From JBMNNS01 sp050942625 (GTDB taxonomy: Bacteria; Bacillota; Dethiobacteria; DTU022; UBA8154): a DNA stretch of 6,005 bases. Both the position numbers and the translations under genes were made by a program. Of this stretch, positions 4,945 through 6,005 are shown piece by piece. The notes beneath the pieces are model-generated. The model worked only from the letters and a program-made list of their open reading frames with translations, was not told the origin of the DNA and did no database searches. Every line of letters starts with the position of its first letter. The stretch's first letter is position 1. Location: the NCBI GenBank assembly GCA_050942625.1, contig JBMNNS010000092.1:1-6005 (forward strand), written 5' to 3'.

Positions 4945-6005
4945 ATGTTTAAAAGCCTGAGAGAGTTTTTAGATCATTTGGAAAATCAAGGCGACCTCTT
5001 AAAAATAGACGAAGCGCTTTCTCCCATACATGAGATTCACGCTGTCTTAAAATATGTTGACAAGGGTGCCGGCCCGGCAGTTCTTTTCCCCAACGTCAGG
5101 GGTTATCAAGTACCAGTAGTAGGCAACCTTCTGGGTCGCCGGAGACGGTTGGCCATGGCCCTGGGGGTGGAAGAGGAACAGATCGTAGAAGAATATTACC
5201 GCCGGCGCCAGCAAATTCATAAACCACGGGTAGTGGCCGATGGTCCCATAAAAGAAGTTGTTATCCAGGATGAGATCGACATTACGAAGGTTATCCCGGT
5301 GCTTACTCATCATGCCAAAGATGCCGGTCCCTACTTCAGCTCCGCTGTCACCATTGCCAGGGATCCGGAAACCGGAGTACAGGGCATGGGCATCCACCGC
5401 ATACAAGTAAAGGATCAAAATACCCTGGGGCTTTTCCTGGCGACTCCACCGCTTTCAGTTTATCTCAAAAAAGCTGAAGAACGCAATCAACCTTTGGATA
5501 TTGCTGTTGTCATTGGCATGGATCCCCTGACATTTTTTGCTTCGGTAATATGGGCACCCCCCGGGTTTGACAAGTTCGATATTGCTGGTGCCCTGGCACA
5601 ACAGCCTATTGAACTTGTTAAATGTGCCACCGTCGATCTATTAGTTCCGGCACAGGCAGAGTTTGTGTTGGAAGGACGTGTTTTGCCAAATGTGCGTGAT
5701 ACCGAGGGTCCTTTTGGCGAATCCAGCGGTTACTATTTTACTTACCAGAATCCTGTCGCCAGGGTCCAGGCTATTATGCATCGCAAAAACCCTATTTACC
5801 AGGCTCTTTGTGTTTGGTCGCAGGAAGGATCCACTCTTATGGATGTGGGTTGGGCAGTCGATAACCTTCGTCCATTATGTGCAGAATTTCCAAATATAAA
5901 GCGTATTGAATTTAAGGAAATAGGCTCCATAGGGATTGTGCAGATCGACAAAAAATCTGAAAATGAACCCCAAAAAATCATTGAACACCTCCTGTCAACT
6001 ATTTT
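4945..6005 (+). CDS. Second UbiD-family (de)carboxylase, N-terminal part (UbiD-B)
   Basis: The frame is open from ATG 4945 to the window edge: 353 codons of a protein expected near 450-500 residues. Seen: N-terminal 'LREFLDHLENQGDLLKI' (5-21), the usual UbiD opening; 'VLFPNVRGYQVPVVGNLLG' (46-64); 'GMGIHRIQVKD' (147-157) with catalytic Arg152; 'VPAQAEFVLEGRV' (234-246); and 'EGPFGESSGYY' (254-264) with the Glu254/Glu259 pair. The Arg-Glu-Glu catalytic set is thus complete. Odd: the metal ligands of characterised enzymes (Asn168, His191, Glu233 in fungal Fdc1) are not conserved. By hand alignment they are Gly147, no histidine anywhere in 152-278, and Lys210. UbiD-B is clearly divergent from UbiD-A: after the shared EGPFGE, 'SSGYYFTYQNPVARV' contrasts with 'YTGHHAGRATPKPWV'. 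It follows RibK by 57 bp and ends the visible operon. UbiD membership is firm; substrate is unknown. Confidence 0.95.
   Translation, partial: MFKSLREFLDHLENQGDLLKIDEALSPIHEIHAVLKYVDKGAGPAVLFPNVRGYQVPVVGNLLGRRRRLAMALGVEEEQIVEEYYRRRQQIHKPRVVADGPIKEVVIQDEIDITKVIPVLTHHAKDAGPYFSSAVTIARDPETGVQGMGIHRIQVKDQNTLGLFLATPPLSVYLKKAEERNQPLDIAVVIGMDPLTFFASVIWAPPGFDKFDIAGALAQQPIELVKCATVDLLVPAQAEFVLEGRVLPNVRDTEGPFGESSGYYFTYQNPVARVQAIMHRKNPIYQALCVWSQEGSTLMDVGWAVDNLRPLCAEFPNIKRIEFKEIGSIGIVQIDKKSENEPQKIIEHLLSTI

Overview
The window looks like bacterial, Clostridia-type (Firmicutes) DNA, probably from an anaerobe that degrades aromatic compounds. This is inferred from purine-rich AAGGAGG-type ribosome binding sites, an AT-rich sigma-A-type promoter, tightly overlapping genes, and a gene set typical of anaerobic aromatic (de)carboxylation. 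Genus cannot be fixed from this sequence alone. All genes are on the + strand, and both ends of the window cut through UbiD-family genes.

Layout. (1) 1-798: C-terminal part of a UbiD-family prenylated-FMN (prFMN) (de)carboxylase, called UbiD-A here. (2) 799-931: a spacer with a 10-bp perfect hairpin and a weak promoter candidate. (3) 932-2590: a complete aryl-acid adenylating enzyme of the EntE/DhbE type, probably an aromatic acid-CoA ligase. (4) 2591-2753: a spacer with a good promoter (TTGAAA, 16 bp, TATAAT) and, inside the predicted 5' leader, a long hairpin. (5) 2754-4887: a compact run of four genes, namely a BsdB/VdcB-type UbiX flavin prenyltransferase, an LpdD-like prFMN chaperone, a HAD phosphatase, and a homologue of the archaeal CTP-dependent riboflavin kinase (RibK, formerly DUF120). 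The first two junctions overlap by 4 and 11 nt. (6) 4945-6005: the N-terminal 353 codons of a second UbiD protein, UbiD-B, which runs off the right edge.

How the genes may work together. RibK would make FMN from riboflavin. UbiX would prenylate FMN to prFMN. LpdD would help deliver or mature the cofactor. The two UbiD proteins would use it to carboxylate or decarboxylate an aromatic substrate. The adenylating enzyme would activate an aromatic carboxylate, either the product of a carboxylase or the substrate that a decarboxylase acts on as its CoA ester. The HAD protein has no assigned place; a role in phosphate or cofactor chemistry is only a guess.

The most notable points are the archaeal-type riboflavin kinase homologue inside a bacterial UbiX/UbiD operon, and UbiD-B, which keeps the catalytic Arg-Glu-Glu set but lacks all three residues that bind the divalent metal in characterised UbiD enzymes (Asn to Gly, no His, Glu to Lys).
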